Of a stretch of 64,000 nucleotides of DNA, positions 43,543 to 55,617 are shown in pieces; positions within the stretch are counted from its first letter, which is position 1; every line of letters starts with the position of its first letter. The notes beneath the pieces are model-generated. The model saw only the letters and a program-made list of their open reading frames with translations. It was not told the DNA's origin and searched no databases. A program made the translations under genes and the position numbers. Source of the stretch: Cycas panzhihuaensis (taxonomy: Eukaryota; Cycadophyta); assembly GCA_023213395.1 (NCBI GenBank), contig CM041465.1, positions 231,577,741-231,641,740 on the forward strand, given 5' to 3'.

Positions 43543-44697
43543 TAAATGCTATACTCTTCATTGGCAAAGTTATGACTCTTTTTTTTTTTTTTTTTCGAGA
43601 TTGAAGAGGACTAATTGAGGAGTCTGAAGGACTGAACTCAACTAGACTGAATATTGACTCGGATATGGGTTGGACTCGAGTGAAGTGAATATTGACTATG
43701 ATATGGACTAGACGGGACATAAGTGATATTGAAAATTTGGACAGGATCTCCAATGTTGTGTTTCTAGATGTTGATTGTACTAAAAGATCTTGGGAGTTGA
43801 ACTATGCAAATTTTACAGAAATGTAATGAGTGAGTGGCATTTATAAGGAATGCTTTTTCTAATTTAAATTCAGCAATAGTTCATAGTTGTTTTTTTAATC
43901 TTGCAGTCGAGAATTTGTGGTGGTTCTTTAGCAGTATCAATAAATGTACAACAATCTTAAGATCTTTGTATGGAATGCTTGTGTAATAAATGTTGTACAG
44001 GTGATAGGGGGACCTACCAGACTTTGACAAAGGAGTGTTTGGCTCTGTAGGCCCTGCAATAAACTTCCATGCCATTATTGTATCTCGGCATAATATCTCA
44101 GGGCACTACCTACGAAGGAATATCCATACCTATAGGGTCTACAACCGTGCAAGTGTGTTTAAGTAGGGTAACTTTTGGGCACTAGTTGCTATCTCGTGCA
44201 CCATAGATGGATAAATGGCTGACAATCTTCCTATGCTAAGTTGGTAAGGAAACCGATAAGGGTCCTCTTATATACGTGGAAGTATATGGAGGCTCAATTT
44301 CATAGATGGGTTCTGTCTAAGGCCTGGGTATTTACGCAATCCACACCTCACTTCACACAACAGCATATACCTAACTGTGCTTAGCCAGAAATGACAGATC
44401 CCCATGATTTTTATAGACCCTCGGCATTGGGTCTGTTCCTAGACTCCTCGGGAAGGGAGGGTGGAACTCAAGATTTGGACTATGCTGCCGACTTGCAATT
44501 GACGGACATAGAGTAGCAAAACTAATCAGAACCTTAAAATGAAATTGCTTGTAAGGATAGGTTTCAAAAATCACGAGGGGGGGGGGAGGGGAAATTCTTT
44601 TCTGCACCTTTAAAATACTTTTACTGGATCCCTGCACCCTATTATGATCCCACTTGATAGAAATCCAACCAACAATTTTCACACCAAAGGAAGATTA
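43543..44697. other. Region between inserted copia LTR and chromovirus A 5' LTR
   Basis: Contains poly-T (about 43579) and poly-G (about 44578) runs. No coding sequence is recognised. It probably combines truncated copia leader and chromovirus leader. The chromovirus PBS could not be assigned; the sequence beside the LTR reads TTGGTGTGAAAAT on the minus strand. Confidence 0.5.
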
Positions 44698-45052
44698 TGA
44701 GGGAAAATAGAGCATAATAGATTTTTATTAACACTTCAATAGTTTTGATTACATCAAAAGCATAAGAGTAGAGTGTCAAGAAGCTTAAAGAACACCAAAA
44801 GATAAGATGTATGCAAGTACAATCTCACAAGACAAGATTATGACATAAGAGATTTCTTTACAAATGCTTGGCCTTAAGTGAACAAAAGTGGTCGCTTTTC
44901 ATAGCATCCTATTGGTGAACCTTGTGGCTTTTAATCTCATTGGTGGAGATATGCGGCCCACGCACACAAATCAATAATTGACATTAGCCTTCTCCACCTT
45001 AACCATGTGGTTGGATACTTATGTGTCACTAACCTTGGGAGGATATTTAACA
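44698..45052 (-). repeat. 5' LTR of chromovirus A
   Basis: 355 bp copy of 38414-38769, ending GATATTTAACA on the plus strand. Confidence 0.88.
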
Positions 45053-47700
45053 TACTCCTCGTATCAATTGTGTCAAGTCATTATTGGATTTAATTTAAGG
45101 AGTTTTCTTTTTCGTACCACATATACAAGAGGGCATACCGCATCCTGTCTCTTGGTTAATCCATGCGTAAATTCTCAGTTCACTCCTTTATTAAGATTTC
45201 TTTAGGCATATTTATGCCCCTTCACAATCCCATACAAGAAAGAGATTATAAGCATCCTCATGCTTATGAATTACTCATTCCATTACTTTAAAAAATGTCA
45301 TCTCTAAGAATCTATTGCAAGAAAATATACTATACTCTTATTGGGATCAATTTCATTATCCAATGGGTCTTCTTGAAGTAATAAATGTTAATTGGAATAT
45401 AGTTTCTTATCCCAAGAGTTTTCTTTAATTAATATCAAGGTAATACTTTTCTTCTTGATGTAACAAGGAAGAACAATTTGAGTAGTGAGGGTTTTATAAG
45501 TCCATTTTTGGTTTTAAATTATGTATTAGGATATTATTACATGGTTTCTTGCATTTATCATTCAAACAGTACATTTGTTATATCAATGCAAAGATGGATG
45601 TTTACTTATTTACTAGTTATTTTAATCATCCATCATTTGTTGCAATAAAACTATACAATTTCTAGAACTATTTAGAATCATACATCATAGGGAATTTCTA
45701 GCAACATTAATACTATTTCCAGGTACATGGAGATATAATGTTTTAAATGCATATTTAAATGGAGATATAATAATGAAAATATAATGTATTAAATGCATAT
45801 TTAAATGCTTATGGGTTTATGGAAGAATAATACATTGATTCAAACTCACAAGAGCCTTTTTTATCCTTGAGTATACTTGGATTTTATCTTCCATGGATGA
45901 AGTGTAATGGAAGGTACTCGCGGAAGCTATAATCCAATGCCCCAATGCTCACTCTAGTAGAATCTGCTTAATTCAAAAATATGGCATAATGGTCTCCCAT
46001 GCTCATTAGATGGTTATATAAAAAGAAATCACAATGAGTTCATCTCTTGTACAAGTGGTGAAGGAATATTCTTGGTGAAGTTTGTCATTTAGAAGAGAAA
46101 TAGCACTCCATCTTTTGTGCACAACTTTGCATGCCCACCCCTTGTGCATGTTTTTTTATAATTAATCCCACTTTCTCACTCACTTTGCCTTTCGAGGTTA
46201 ATTGGAGGGTGGAATTCCTTCTTGTAACAATTTGCAACCTCTTATTTTCTTTTATCATGGTTGGCTTTATAAAATCTTTCAATCTTCTTGCTCCAACAAA
46301 TGATCATTGTCTCACCTTGTTTTTGGCTCCTCTTTTTTTTTTCCCTTTTATCATTTTTACCTTTTCCAATTTCTAGCCTAAGCTTAATCTTGATATTACT
46401 CAGGTAATTTGCTTCTGTCTTTTGTAGAGAATTCCTTGATATTAGCACTCAATGCTACCTCTTAGAGAATCATAGTAGGCTTGTCCCCTAGTATCTATTT
46501 TCTTGAATTGTTGTGTAGGTTTACCATTTGTAATTCAAGAAATTGCTACGATTCTAGGGCAATGACGCCTTTAAATGGTACAAAAGGGATCTCCAAGTCT
46601 ACATGGTCACATAGATTTATTACCAGCATGGAAGGAACAACGAAAATATTGATGGCAAAAGAAAAGAAACAAGTAATAAAGTCTCCATGATATTTGGCAC
46701 TTGAAATGGTCAAGAATGGCTTAAATGGGTCTAGAAATGACCATAAATGGTCAAAACAAGCCCTGAAACAGTCAGAACATGCCCATAAACGATCAAAATG
46801 GTTGCAAGAATGATTAGAACGGTTCTAGGAATGATCAGAATGCCTCCAAGAATGGTTTTACACTAGCACTTGGAGTACAATGGGAAGCGATCATACAACC
46901 ATACAACCATATAGAAACAACATGCTTTAACAAAGTGTAATCAAGTTTTATTATGAAAGGTCAAAAGTTACTTGGGACGGTTTTGATTTTTAGGTCAAAA
47001 TGATGTAAAACAAAGTGTAAATAGGACATTCTAATCTCGATTTAGTTGTTAGAGTCGATTTAGTGGAACATAGGCAATATTCTCTAGTATGAGTGTCAAT
47101 TTATCAAGCATACCCAAAGGTGTAAATATCCCAAGTTTTGTACTTTTGACCATTGGCTAATGGAATATTGAGTTGTGGGGAAGAATGTGTGCAATGGTAT
47201 ACATGTATGATGGATATTGTATGTGTTTCCTATATGTTGTACTGTTGCAAAGAAGAGTACTAACATGCAACAGTCAATAAGAAGTGTGGATTGATGAAGA
47301 CTGACATCTGGGTGTAAAGAGGTCACAAAACCGATATGTTAATGGGTAGTTTTGGGGCATCGATGTGTAGCGTATCAGTCACAATTGGTTCCGTTGCTAA
47401 ATACCTTTAACAAGAGCCTGAGTTTCTGGGAGGGTGAAAGGCTATGCTCAGATACCAAAGGGTCTTGGTTACTGATGAGATGACAGTTTCTAACTAAACC
47501 ATGGTAGCCAAGGGAACTTCTAATTCTACCTAAGAGGCTTTTGAATAGGGAAAATCCAGAATCTAGCCTAGAAAGGGAACTTTGTTCGGCTAAGGAGAAA
47601 GGGTTAAAACAAGTGTAAAATATGAGAGCACTATCAAGAAAGGGGACTAGGGGAAGGTCTATTGATACATCAGAAGGAAGCAAGTTATTAACACCCTAAG
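45053..47700. other. 2.6 kb without a supported gene
   Basis: AT-rich sequence with short frames only. It includes the degenerate repeat at 46690-46870. The right part may contain the lost 5' LTR and leader of the gypsy element that follows, but no boundary was found. Confidence 0.5.
46690..46870 (+). repeat. Degenerate short tandem repeat
   Basis: An AATGGTCA/AATGATCAGAA/AACGGTTCTAG-like word recurs every 17-20 bp about nine times. Confidence 0.6.
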
Positions 47701-48036
47701 TAATTGAGAGTACAGTAGGCAATCTTGTAGCATAAACTTTGCAATACTAAGAAACCAATGAAGATAATTTCAAAGAAATTTTAGTAAATGGAGAAGACAA
47801 ATCTGATTTAGAAGGAAGTTTGAAGAATATAAGTGATAATGGAAAAAGGCCAATAGAAAGTCCTATGGCAAGTTGGGAAAACTACTTCATAAGGAAGTTA
47901 TTTGATACGCTACTGGAGCCAGGAGATGACAGATTCATAATATAAATGCCATTGGGAATACAAATACTAGGAATTGAAACAACTATACAGTTGAAGAGTT
48001 AATAATCCACTATTCAAGAATACAAGGAAACCTATA

Positions 48037-49180
48037 GTGGACTCAGGATCTCTGCCACAATCTAGAAATGCAACAATCATAAGCATGTCACAAAAAATGG
48101 TGACATCAACAAGTTACCACAACGAAGGTGCCTTTGACCATTTAATTTTCAATGGCACATTTGATGTAGTAGAGCACCTATATCTATTTAAAAACATGGT
48201 GGAAGTGAGAAGAATTACAGATGAGGAAGATATTAAAGGAAGATTTGCATGCACCTTGAGAGGGGTAACATTGGTATGATATAAGGAATTAAATGCTAAA
48301 ACCAAGTCATGGGAAGAGATAGCTAAGGAATTCTAGGAAAGATTCTAGAAACAAAGAAGTAATGAAGCAATTATTTGAAGCTTTGACAATGACCTTAGGA
48401 ATCTATATTGGATTTTGCAAGTAGAATGTCGATAGTTGTTAGGAACATGGTTGATAAGGAAAAAATCCTAGTTTACCTAATGAAAGGTTATTTTATTAAT
48501 GGATTACAAGCAAAAATAAGGGATTCTATGAAGCACAATTCAACTAAAACATTTGCAAAGGTAAAGGAGTTGGACCTAGAATCTAAAAAAGAGATGGATT
48601 TTGAGGAAACAAACAAGTAGGATGATGCATTGAAAATGCTACATAATGAAATTAGGGAGTTAAGTGTGGAAAAGGTAAAGAAAGTCTATAAGGCAATCAT
48701 AAGAGAAGAACCATTAGAAGTGGAAACATTATGAAAAGAGATTGAAAGATTGAAGCTACAACTAAGAAAGAAGGAACTTGCGAAAATTGAGAGTAAACCT
48801 ACTAGTAATTGTTGAACTTAGGCAAATGTTGCCCCATTTATGAATCCACAATACATAATCTATGGGATTGCTACTATAACAAATGCCAAAATAATGTTCG
48901 AGACAAGAGCTAAAGCAGAGAAGAAGGTCGGTCTTCATATTTGAGTAAAATAATATTTGACCAATAAAAGAAAAAAAAATATCGGTGGGAAGATGTATGA
49001 TTTGTTTGGAGTTTGGGCATTGGAGTCAGATTACTCCTATGAAAAAGTTGGAGACAATAGTAGCCACGAATGCAAAATTTATGGACTGTGTATTCACACT
49101 TTAAAAGATTGTCCAGTAAACATGAGACCAGGCAAAATTGTGTTGATTGTGTCAAACACACTCAAAATCGTGAATCTATA
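48037..49180 (+). pseudogene. Gag-like region 1 with degenerate zinc knuckle
   Basis: GTFDVVEHLYLFKNMVEVRR and later MSIVVRNMVDKEKILVYLMK match the organisation of the minus-strand gag at 53880-55617 (LFKNMLKIKR...; MRIIMRKMQPLM). A zinc knuckle near 49071 reads CKIYGLCIHTLKDC, with the second Cys replaced by Tyr. Stops at about 48279, 48335 and 48617. Confidence 0.65.
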
Positions 49181-49659
49181 AATAAAAAGTTAACTGACAA
49201 TTAATCCTAAGAATGATGGGTCAAAGCACCCAAAACCTAAGATGGAAAGTGATCGCTTTGCCCAAGTAAAGAAGCACTGGAGGAAGTAGCCAAGGAATTA
49301 GAAAAGTGTTGTTGCACTTTACCCAAACTAGAGGTGAAGCAAGTATATAAAAGAAGGGCATCCTCAAAACGAAGTGAGCTCGCCATAGTAGAGAAGCCAT
49401 AAGTAACTAAAACTACACAAATTGACATGGTTAATCTATTTAACAACATTCCCTTAGAAGACATTTTGTGGATGCTAAAACTATTGAATAATCTGGCAGA
49501 GCAATTAAAGTTAACCGTTCCATTGTCACAAGTAATCCAATGGCTAGAAACATGAGTATTTCAAGTTTAAAACTCTCAAGGAGCATATAAGGCTGTAAAA
49601 GAAATAATGGCAATGAATAACCCATATGAACAATAGCCCAAGGGTTATGGGAAATTGTA

Positions 49660-50380
49660 GCCAAACCTAGACTTTAAAGGCAGTGATAAAAATTTTATGA
49701 CAAGGCTAGTTGAGACCTTCTTCACAACTTTTGAAATTAGGCTAAGAAATAAGATCATTTTAGTGTAGTTTGCTTTAAATGGAGCAACACAAGTTTGGTG
49801 GAATGGGATACAAAATAAAGGTGAGGAGGAGAGAGAATCCTTTGATGGATAGGATAAGATGGAATAGATGACGACACAATGGTTTGCACCTTCGAATGAT
49901 AGAGTTGAAGCCTTGAAGCAAGTAGCCTTGATTAGACCAACTAGGATTGTCTTGGAGTTTAGTTAGAAAATGGAGAATCTTTTCTCATGTACTAGATATG
50001 CTAGTAAGCCACTATTCAAGGCCTTAGATATCCCATCAAAAGTGCAATGACTCTTTTAGAAGCATCTACTATGAGGGAGGCAATTAAATGAGCTTTAAGG
50101 GTTGAAAGTTTTGAGAGTGAAACAAGTGTGCAACCATTTAAGTAGAAGACCTTTAAGAGAGGATTTTCCCATAGTATAAAAGAAAAAGATTCTTTAAGCC
50201 TTAATATAAGGGAAACTTTAGAAAGAAAAGTTTTCAAATGAAGCCCTTCAATCTTAGTATCAAACCTCAATAAATGGAGAAGATCTATTGCATCTACAAG
50301 TTGTTAGGGCACTCCATAAGAACTTGTCATAATCAAGCTAAAGGATCAAGCTGAAATAATCAACATGGATAGAGAAAGCC
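49660..50380 (+). pseudogene. Gag-like region 2
   Basis: The frame reads LDFKGSDKNFMTRLVETFF, then ALNGATQVWWNGIQNKG and QWFAPSNDRVEALKQVALIR, the typical gypsy gag layout (Trp-Trp motif, then the basic linker). The end, near 50295, has a zinc-knuckle relic, YCIYKLLGHSIRTC, with two Cys replaced by Tyr. Many stops. Confidence 0.65.
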
Positions 50381-50439
50381 TCAACCTAAGGTAACTTTAA
50401 CAATATGTAGGAATAAGCTAACCAAAAAGATTATTCATA

Positions 50440-51150
50440 AGAGACTATCCAAAAAAGTGTGTGAAGACTTCCAAGGCACTGATTTGTTCCTCATTAGGGG
50501 ATAAATGAATGTTGTTGATGCTTTTTTATTGGTAGATAATGGTTGTTCTCACAATTTCATTTATATAAATTTCTATAAAAAGTTGAATCTACAAATTAAG
50601 CCCATTGATTATGAGTGACAAGTTGAATTGGCAGGTGGACAAAGCACGATGTGTGGGATAAATGTATCCTATAAGTACTAGTGGTGATACAAGAGTATCA
50701 AGACCAAATACGTTTTGATATGATGGAAATTGGCTGGTGGACAGTGTTACAAACTTCCCTAAAGATAGTTAATTAAATTATTAAGTGAATAGACGCTTTT
50801 GAACAGTTGCAACCTTCTCTAAAAAGGTCCTATTATATACATATAAATATGCCCTCAAATGTATGGTGAAACATCACTTATCTTTTATCAATAAAATCAA
50901 TTGGTCTGTTGACTATAAATCTTTTCAAAGCGCTCTTGTGTATTCATAATATCTAACTCTCTCTTCAAGTTATGGAGTAGGTCCGTAATAGACAGAAATG
51001 GCTACACACATTAGGTGTGCACATTCTGTCAAGGATTTATGTGTTAGACTTCATCAATTATAGAACTAGGTCGTAATTGCACTGAGATAAGGGCATTAGG
51101 AATATCATTCTGGTCTTCATTATGCATCTTAAGAGGATAATATAGAATTC
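50440..51150 (+). pseudogene. Retropepsin split by a solo LTR
   Basis: The active-site region VDAFLLVDNGCSHNFIYIN lies near 50510-50570 (Asp-Asn-Gly instead of Asp-Ser-Gly). The conserved end of the protease is cut: LAGGQ at 50731-50744 and KWLHTLGVH after 50995. Without the LTR and one target copy, the two halves join in one frame to give the family motif GxQxWLxTLG. Confidence 0.72.
50745..50990 (+). repeat. Solo LTR, 246 bp, with 5 bp TSD
   Basis: The sequence is TGTTAC...GTAATA with perfect flanking GACAG at 50740-50744 and 50991-50995. The last bases would be GTAACA but for one transition, giving 6 bp terminal inverted repeats. Inside are TATAAATA (about 50841-50850) and AATAAA (about 50890), as expected for a promoter and polyadenylation signal. 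No internal region exists, so it arose by LTR-LTR recombination. Confidence 0.88.
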
Positions 51151-51169
51151 CTTCGTTACTAATTATATA

Positions 51170-51960
51170 GTGCATGCAAATGGAGTGGGTGAACCACCCA
51201 ATGGGGAAGGTGCGACAAACCCACTAGAAGTAATATCACTATTGGAGGAATATTCTAATGTATTCCTTAATGATTTAGGTAGGCATTTGTTTGTGTACAG
51301 GGAGGTAGATCACCAAATAGTTTTGGAAGAGAGTTCAAGGCCAATCTATTGAGTTCCTTACAACTTGAGCCATGAAGAAAAAGAGAAAGCTGAGAGGCAG
51401 ATAAAGGATTTTCTAGAGAAGGTATTTATGCAACCTTCAATATCCCCTTTTGGAACTCTAGTGTTTTTGGTATGAAAGAAGGATGGTACAATGCGAATGC
51501 ACATTGATTATAGAGCCTTGAATAGGATAACTGTCAAGGATAAATATTCTCTTCAAAGGATAGATGATTTGTTACATTAAATGAAAGGGAGCACTATGTT
51601 CTTAAAGATAGATTTGAGAAGTGGATATCATCAAATTAGAATATGTGATATGTGACTCTAACATACAAAAGATTTTTTTAACTACTTGTGATGGACATTA
51701 TGAATATTTAGTAATGCCTTTTAGTTTGACAAATGCTCCAACATCTTTTATGAGTTTGATGTACAATGTACTTAGATCCTATTTGGGAAAATTCATGAGA
51801 GTTTTCCTTGACGACATCATGATTTTTAATAAAAATAAACAAGAGCATGTTAATTGCTTAAGAATGGTGCTAGACATTCTACGAAAAGTGAAGTTATATG
51901 CAAAACTATCTAAATGTGATTTCATGTAAGAGGAAATTGAATACCTAGGAGACATTGTCT
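51170..51960 (+). pseudogene. Gypsy reverse transcriptase (element B)
   Basis: The order is YREVDHQIVLEESSRPIY, FGTLVFLV[22 protein letters not shown], [15 protein letters not shown] (frameshift), then MPFSLTNAPTSFMSLMYNVL and FLDDIMIFNKNKQEHV, with both catalytic Asp present near 51806. Stops and one clear frameshift near 51640. Confidence 0.85.
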
Positions 51961-52009
51961 CCCCTAAAGAAGTCAGGAGATTCATTTAGACTTGAAGATA
52001 TCAAGATAG

Positions 52010-53640
52010 TTTTGAAATGTTAAGAAAAAAATTGACAGAAGCTCCAATATTAACGTTGCTAGGCACCTTGAAACCTTTTAGGGTGCATACATATGCAAGT
52101 GGCTATTAAATAGGGGTAGAATTTACATAAGAAAGAAAGGTGATTGCCTATGGGAATAGGAAGATGAATGGGATTGAGCAAAAATACTCAATCCTTAATA
52201 AGGAGCTTCTAGTTGTGATACATGCCATTAAGAGGGAGCATTGTTTAAGGGGGGAATGATTTTGAAGTGGTGATAGACCATAGACGTTTATTGAATTTTT
52301 TTCCCAAAGGGTGAAGTGACCTTGAGACAATATAGATGAGCTATGTTTTTCAAGGAATCTGGGCCAAAGATGTTGTATCGGGTAGGAAAAGAGAAAATAG
52401 GGGAAGATGCTCTCTTTTGTATACCTAAAGTGAGTAATGCTTTAGTCATTCAAGACAATTTGAAAAAGAAAATTGAGGAAGCATAAAGTCACGATGAATA
52501 GTATAAGAAGGTAAGGGATTCTTTCTAGTGAAAGGAGACCTAATGCTTAAAAGTTGTAATGAAAATACTCTTTGGAAGAAAGATAGGATTGTTACAGATA
52601 TAGTGGAACTAAAACACAAAATCCTATTTGAAATTCATGATAGCCAATTTGCTAACAATGTAGGTGTTGATAAAATAACAGAGGTTGTAGAAAGGCATGT
52701 TTATTGGAAGATTATGAATAAAAAAATAATAGACTATATTAAAACATGTGAACAATGTCAAGTAAATAAAATTAATGTAGAAAAGGTAGAAGGTTTGTTA
52801 ATGGCCTTACCAAGGCCATAACAAAAATGTCATAGTATATCTATGGATTTTGTAACATGCTTGTCAAAAACACAAAAGCAAAATGATCAAATCTTAATCA
52901 CAATTGATAGACTCATTCTTATGGTAATATTCGCCCCTTGCCTTACGATGCATAAGGTATTAAATATTGTTAACTTATTGATAGTTTAGATGCTCTCTTA
53001 ATTTGGATTTCCCAAATCAATAATGAGTGATAAAGACATAAACTTCATAGGCCAATTGTGGCAAGAACTTTTTAAAGCTATTAAAATTGATTTATGGTAT
53101 AGTAGTGGGGATCACTCATAAGCTAAACAAAAAGAGTAAATCAGATGGTGGAAAGCATACTTAGATCAAATGTGGCAATTAAACATAAATCATGGGAATA
53201 AAGTCTTCCATATGTGGAGTTTTCATATAATAATAGTAAGCACCCAATTGTTGGGATGATACCATTCAAAGCATGTATGACTATAATCAAGTAATACACT
53301 TAGAATTGGACCGTAACGCTTATATTAGAAAAGTCCTTCATGCCATTAGAAATGCTATAGATTATGTAAGAATAATTAGAGTAGTGCTAGAAGAATACGA
53401 AAGGGGCTCAATCAAATGATACATTATATGTAGGTTAGAAAAGAACCCCATGAACGTTTGAGGATGGGGACAATGTTTGGTTGAACAAAAATCCCAATTT
53501 ACCCATTTTCATAGGAAAATCTACCAAATTGCCCTCAAGATATTGTGGACCTTTTCTAGTAATTAGAAGGTGAATTTTATTGCTTATCAAAATACATCGT
53601 ATATGTCATGTAATCTTTCTAAAGAAAGCACTATCTAGGT
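52010..53640 (+). pseudogene. RNase H and integrase (element B)
   Basis: RNase H remains: KLTEAPILTLLGTLKPF and GIEQKYSILNKELLVVIHAI near 52030-52220. Integrase zinc region: HVYWKIMNKKIIDYIKTCEQCQ in the ORF starting 52528. Core: SISMDFVTCLSKTQ near 52835 and FGFPKSIMSDKDINFIGQLW near 53000. The GQTE region near 53130 reads AKQKE followed by a stop, so the catalytic Glu context is degraded. C-terminal RYCGPFLVIRR near 53540. No clear chromodomain. Confidence 0.8.
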
Positions 53641-53879
53641 TTCGTAACATAATGCATATTTATGTTGATCTAAGTAGCTTGTACGGAAATGAAAATGTAC
53701 GGCTTTTATTCCTTCCATCAATTCAATTCAATGTTCTCCCAATTCTAGTGGTACCCCTTTTAAATCTTGGTAGGACCAGGCAAAAACATCTTTGTATTTT
53801 GAAAATAAATTTATAGCTTGCTGAGTTATATCCTTATCCTAATAGTCTCCTATTAAGATCATCTAGGAATGTTCTTCCA

Positions 53880-55617
53880 TGCCCAAATTTATTTGTTGGA
53901 TTTTTAGTTGCTCATTTTGCCATCTTTATTCAACATGTATGCTAGTGTTTGATCAATTGTTTTTCTTCCATATTCCGTATTGGAATATTCACCAGGAAAT
54001 TCACAATTCTTATCCACCACTTCGATTTGATTACATCTCTGCTCAATTTCAATCCCAGAGGTGCTCATCATTTTTGAAATTCCCGAGTCATGGTGCGAAA
54101 AAACTTTGCAAAATTTTTTGCTGAGTCTTTGTTTTTCTATAACTGGATTCGAGAAAGTATCTTGGACAGGTGTTGAAGTTACTTTCCTACTTCGTGTTTG
54201 CAACTAGAGAGACACTTCCTTATCTGGAACGATCGCAATCAAATTAGCATTCTGTGTTTTATTTTTTGGACAATTTGTCCACTTGTGATCTGTTGGTCCA
54301 CATTTTTCACTGATGAATTCTCCATCCTTCTTCTCTTACGTACAATCTGATCTAAAATGACCCCGTCTTTAGCATAGAAAGAACAAACATGCTTTGCCTT
54401 TCCTTTATATTGCCTTCCTGTTTTTTTCGACTTTTGTAGGAATACATTGTGGACATCATTTTTAGGTCGAGAAAAACATTCCCACATATTGTGGTTAGTT
54501 TTCTTACAATATTCACACCATGTTGTTGCTTTATTATGCTCATTTCTTAGATGACCTTGTTGATTGTATGGTGGCAGACACCATATATTATCTCACGACT
54601 TTTCCAGACTCAACCTAGCTAATTCTGCACGCAATTTCTCCATCTCTTAGTTTTGGTGCATGTTAGCCAATATTGCCACTGATGGTTGCTTTCTTAATGC
54701 TTCCACCTCTTTTCTCAATGCTTCATCTCCAAATTTGTTCCCATCTGGGCTGTTTGATTATATGTTCCCCATGTCTACATTACTGATGATGGATGAGAAA
54801 AAGCTAGACCCATTTGTCTTGTCTGTTGATTTGCCCATTGAGAGCATGTAGTCTTCATTTGATTTTCAAATTTTAGGGCTAGCTCGCGTACTTGTTCATA
54901 ATTATTCATTGAGTGCAACATGACTTTCTCCCTCAACTGTGGAATTAAGCCTTGAACAAAATATTTTGTCGCCAACATCATACTAGGTGCCATTAGTGGT
55001 TGCATTTTTCTCATTATTATCCTCATTCGGCCATCAAAATCATTTACAGATTCTGTAGGATATTGCTTTGTTTCTTCTAGGGCCTGAAAAATAGCCATGG
55101 GGTCTCTCAATTTTTGGAATCAATCCAAAAATTTGTCTTGCAATCTATCCCACGATAGATTTTGCGTTGCAACATACTGGAACCATGCAAATGCTGCTAC
55201 TTGCAAGGTGGAAAAGAATCAGGCTTTTATCTCCTTTGGATCTGTGACTCTCTTTATTTTTAGCATATTTTTAAATAATGCTAGATGGTCTCCTGGCTCT
55301 GACAATCCATCAAATTGTATAATCGAAAAGGTGGAATCATGTTGTACAATTATACAAGGTTCGACTAGTCTTGCTCTGCTCCCTTGGTCCATTCCACTTA
55401 GCCTTGGATTGCCACTTTCTCCTATATTGGTAAACAGTGATTGACTTGATGATGGACCTCTACCTCCCGAATTTTCACCTGGCGGTGGGCTTCCTCCCCC
55501 TGCACTACCCCCGAGCTTACCATTGTGGCCTTAAACAAAGGATTCAAAATGTGACTTAAAGGGGTTCTAACCTCCAACCAATGATGGTTCCACTCTCTAT
55601 TTGTTGTACTATACAAT
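53880..55617 (-). pseudogene. Gag with three tandem zinc knuckles (fragment)
   Basis: From the right: an N-terminal segment starting about 55617; DSTFSIIQFDGLSEPGDHLA near 55310; then the 111-codon ORF 54775-55110 containing MRIIMRKMQPLM and NNYEQVRELALKFENQ. Near 54500 a complete zinc knuckle, CEYCKKTNHNMWEC. A second, CSFYAKDG...HFRSDC, is interrupted by a frameshift at about 54355. A third, KCGPTDHKWTNC, at about 54290 lacks its first Cys. A short tail follows to 53904. No protease or pol is seen to the left, so the element is truncated near 53860. Confidence 0.7.

Larger units (their letters stand above)
38414..45052 (-). mobile_element. Ty3/gypsy chromovirus with both LTRs (element A)
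   Basis: Minus-strand order: 5' LTR 44698-45052, leader, gag about 41771-42860, protease 41402-41760, reverse transcriptase and RNase H 39880-41254, integrase and chromodomain 38780-39760, polypurine tract 38770-38784, 3' LTR 38414-38769. The protease-RT-RNase H-integrase order and C-terminal chromodomain identify a plant chromovirus (Tekay-like by inference). The LTRs differ at roughly 40 of about 330 positions by eye, so insertion was old. Stops and frameshifts are present throughout. A copia LTR (43005-43528) lies in the region upstream of gag. No convincing target duplication (TTATC against TACTC). Confidence 0.88.
47700..53850 (+). mobile_element. Highly decayed Ty3/gypsy element (element B)
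   Basis: Plus-strand order: gag-like region 1 (48037-49180), gag-like region 2 (about 49660-50380), protease (about 50440-51150, interrupted by a solo LTR), reverse transcriptase (51170-51960), RNase H (about 52010-52440), integrase (52528-53640). Stops occur every few dozen codons, so it is the oldest large element here. No LTR pair was found, so the outer limits are approximate. Confidence 0.75.

Noticed and set aside
47447-47458. PBS-like site on the minus strand, TGGTATCTGAGC, 11 of 12 matches
   Set aside because: No TG or LTR-like boundary lies beside it and the neighbouring gypsy element reads on the plus strand, so it is probably coincidental or a relic I cannot place.
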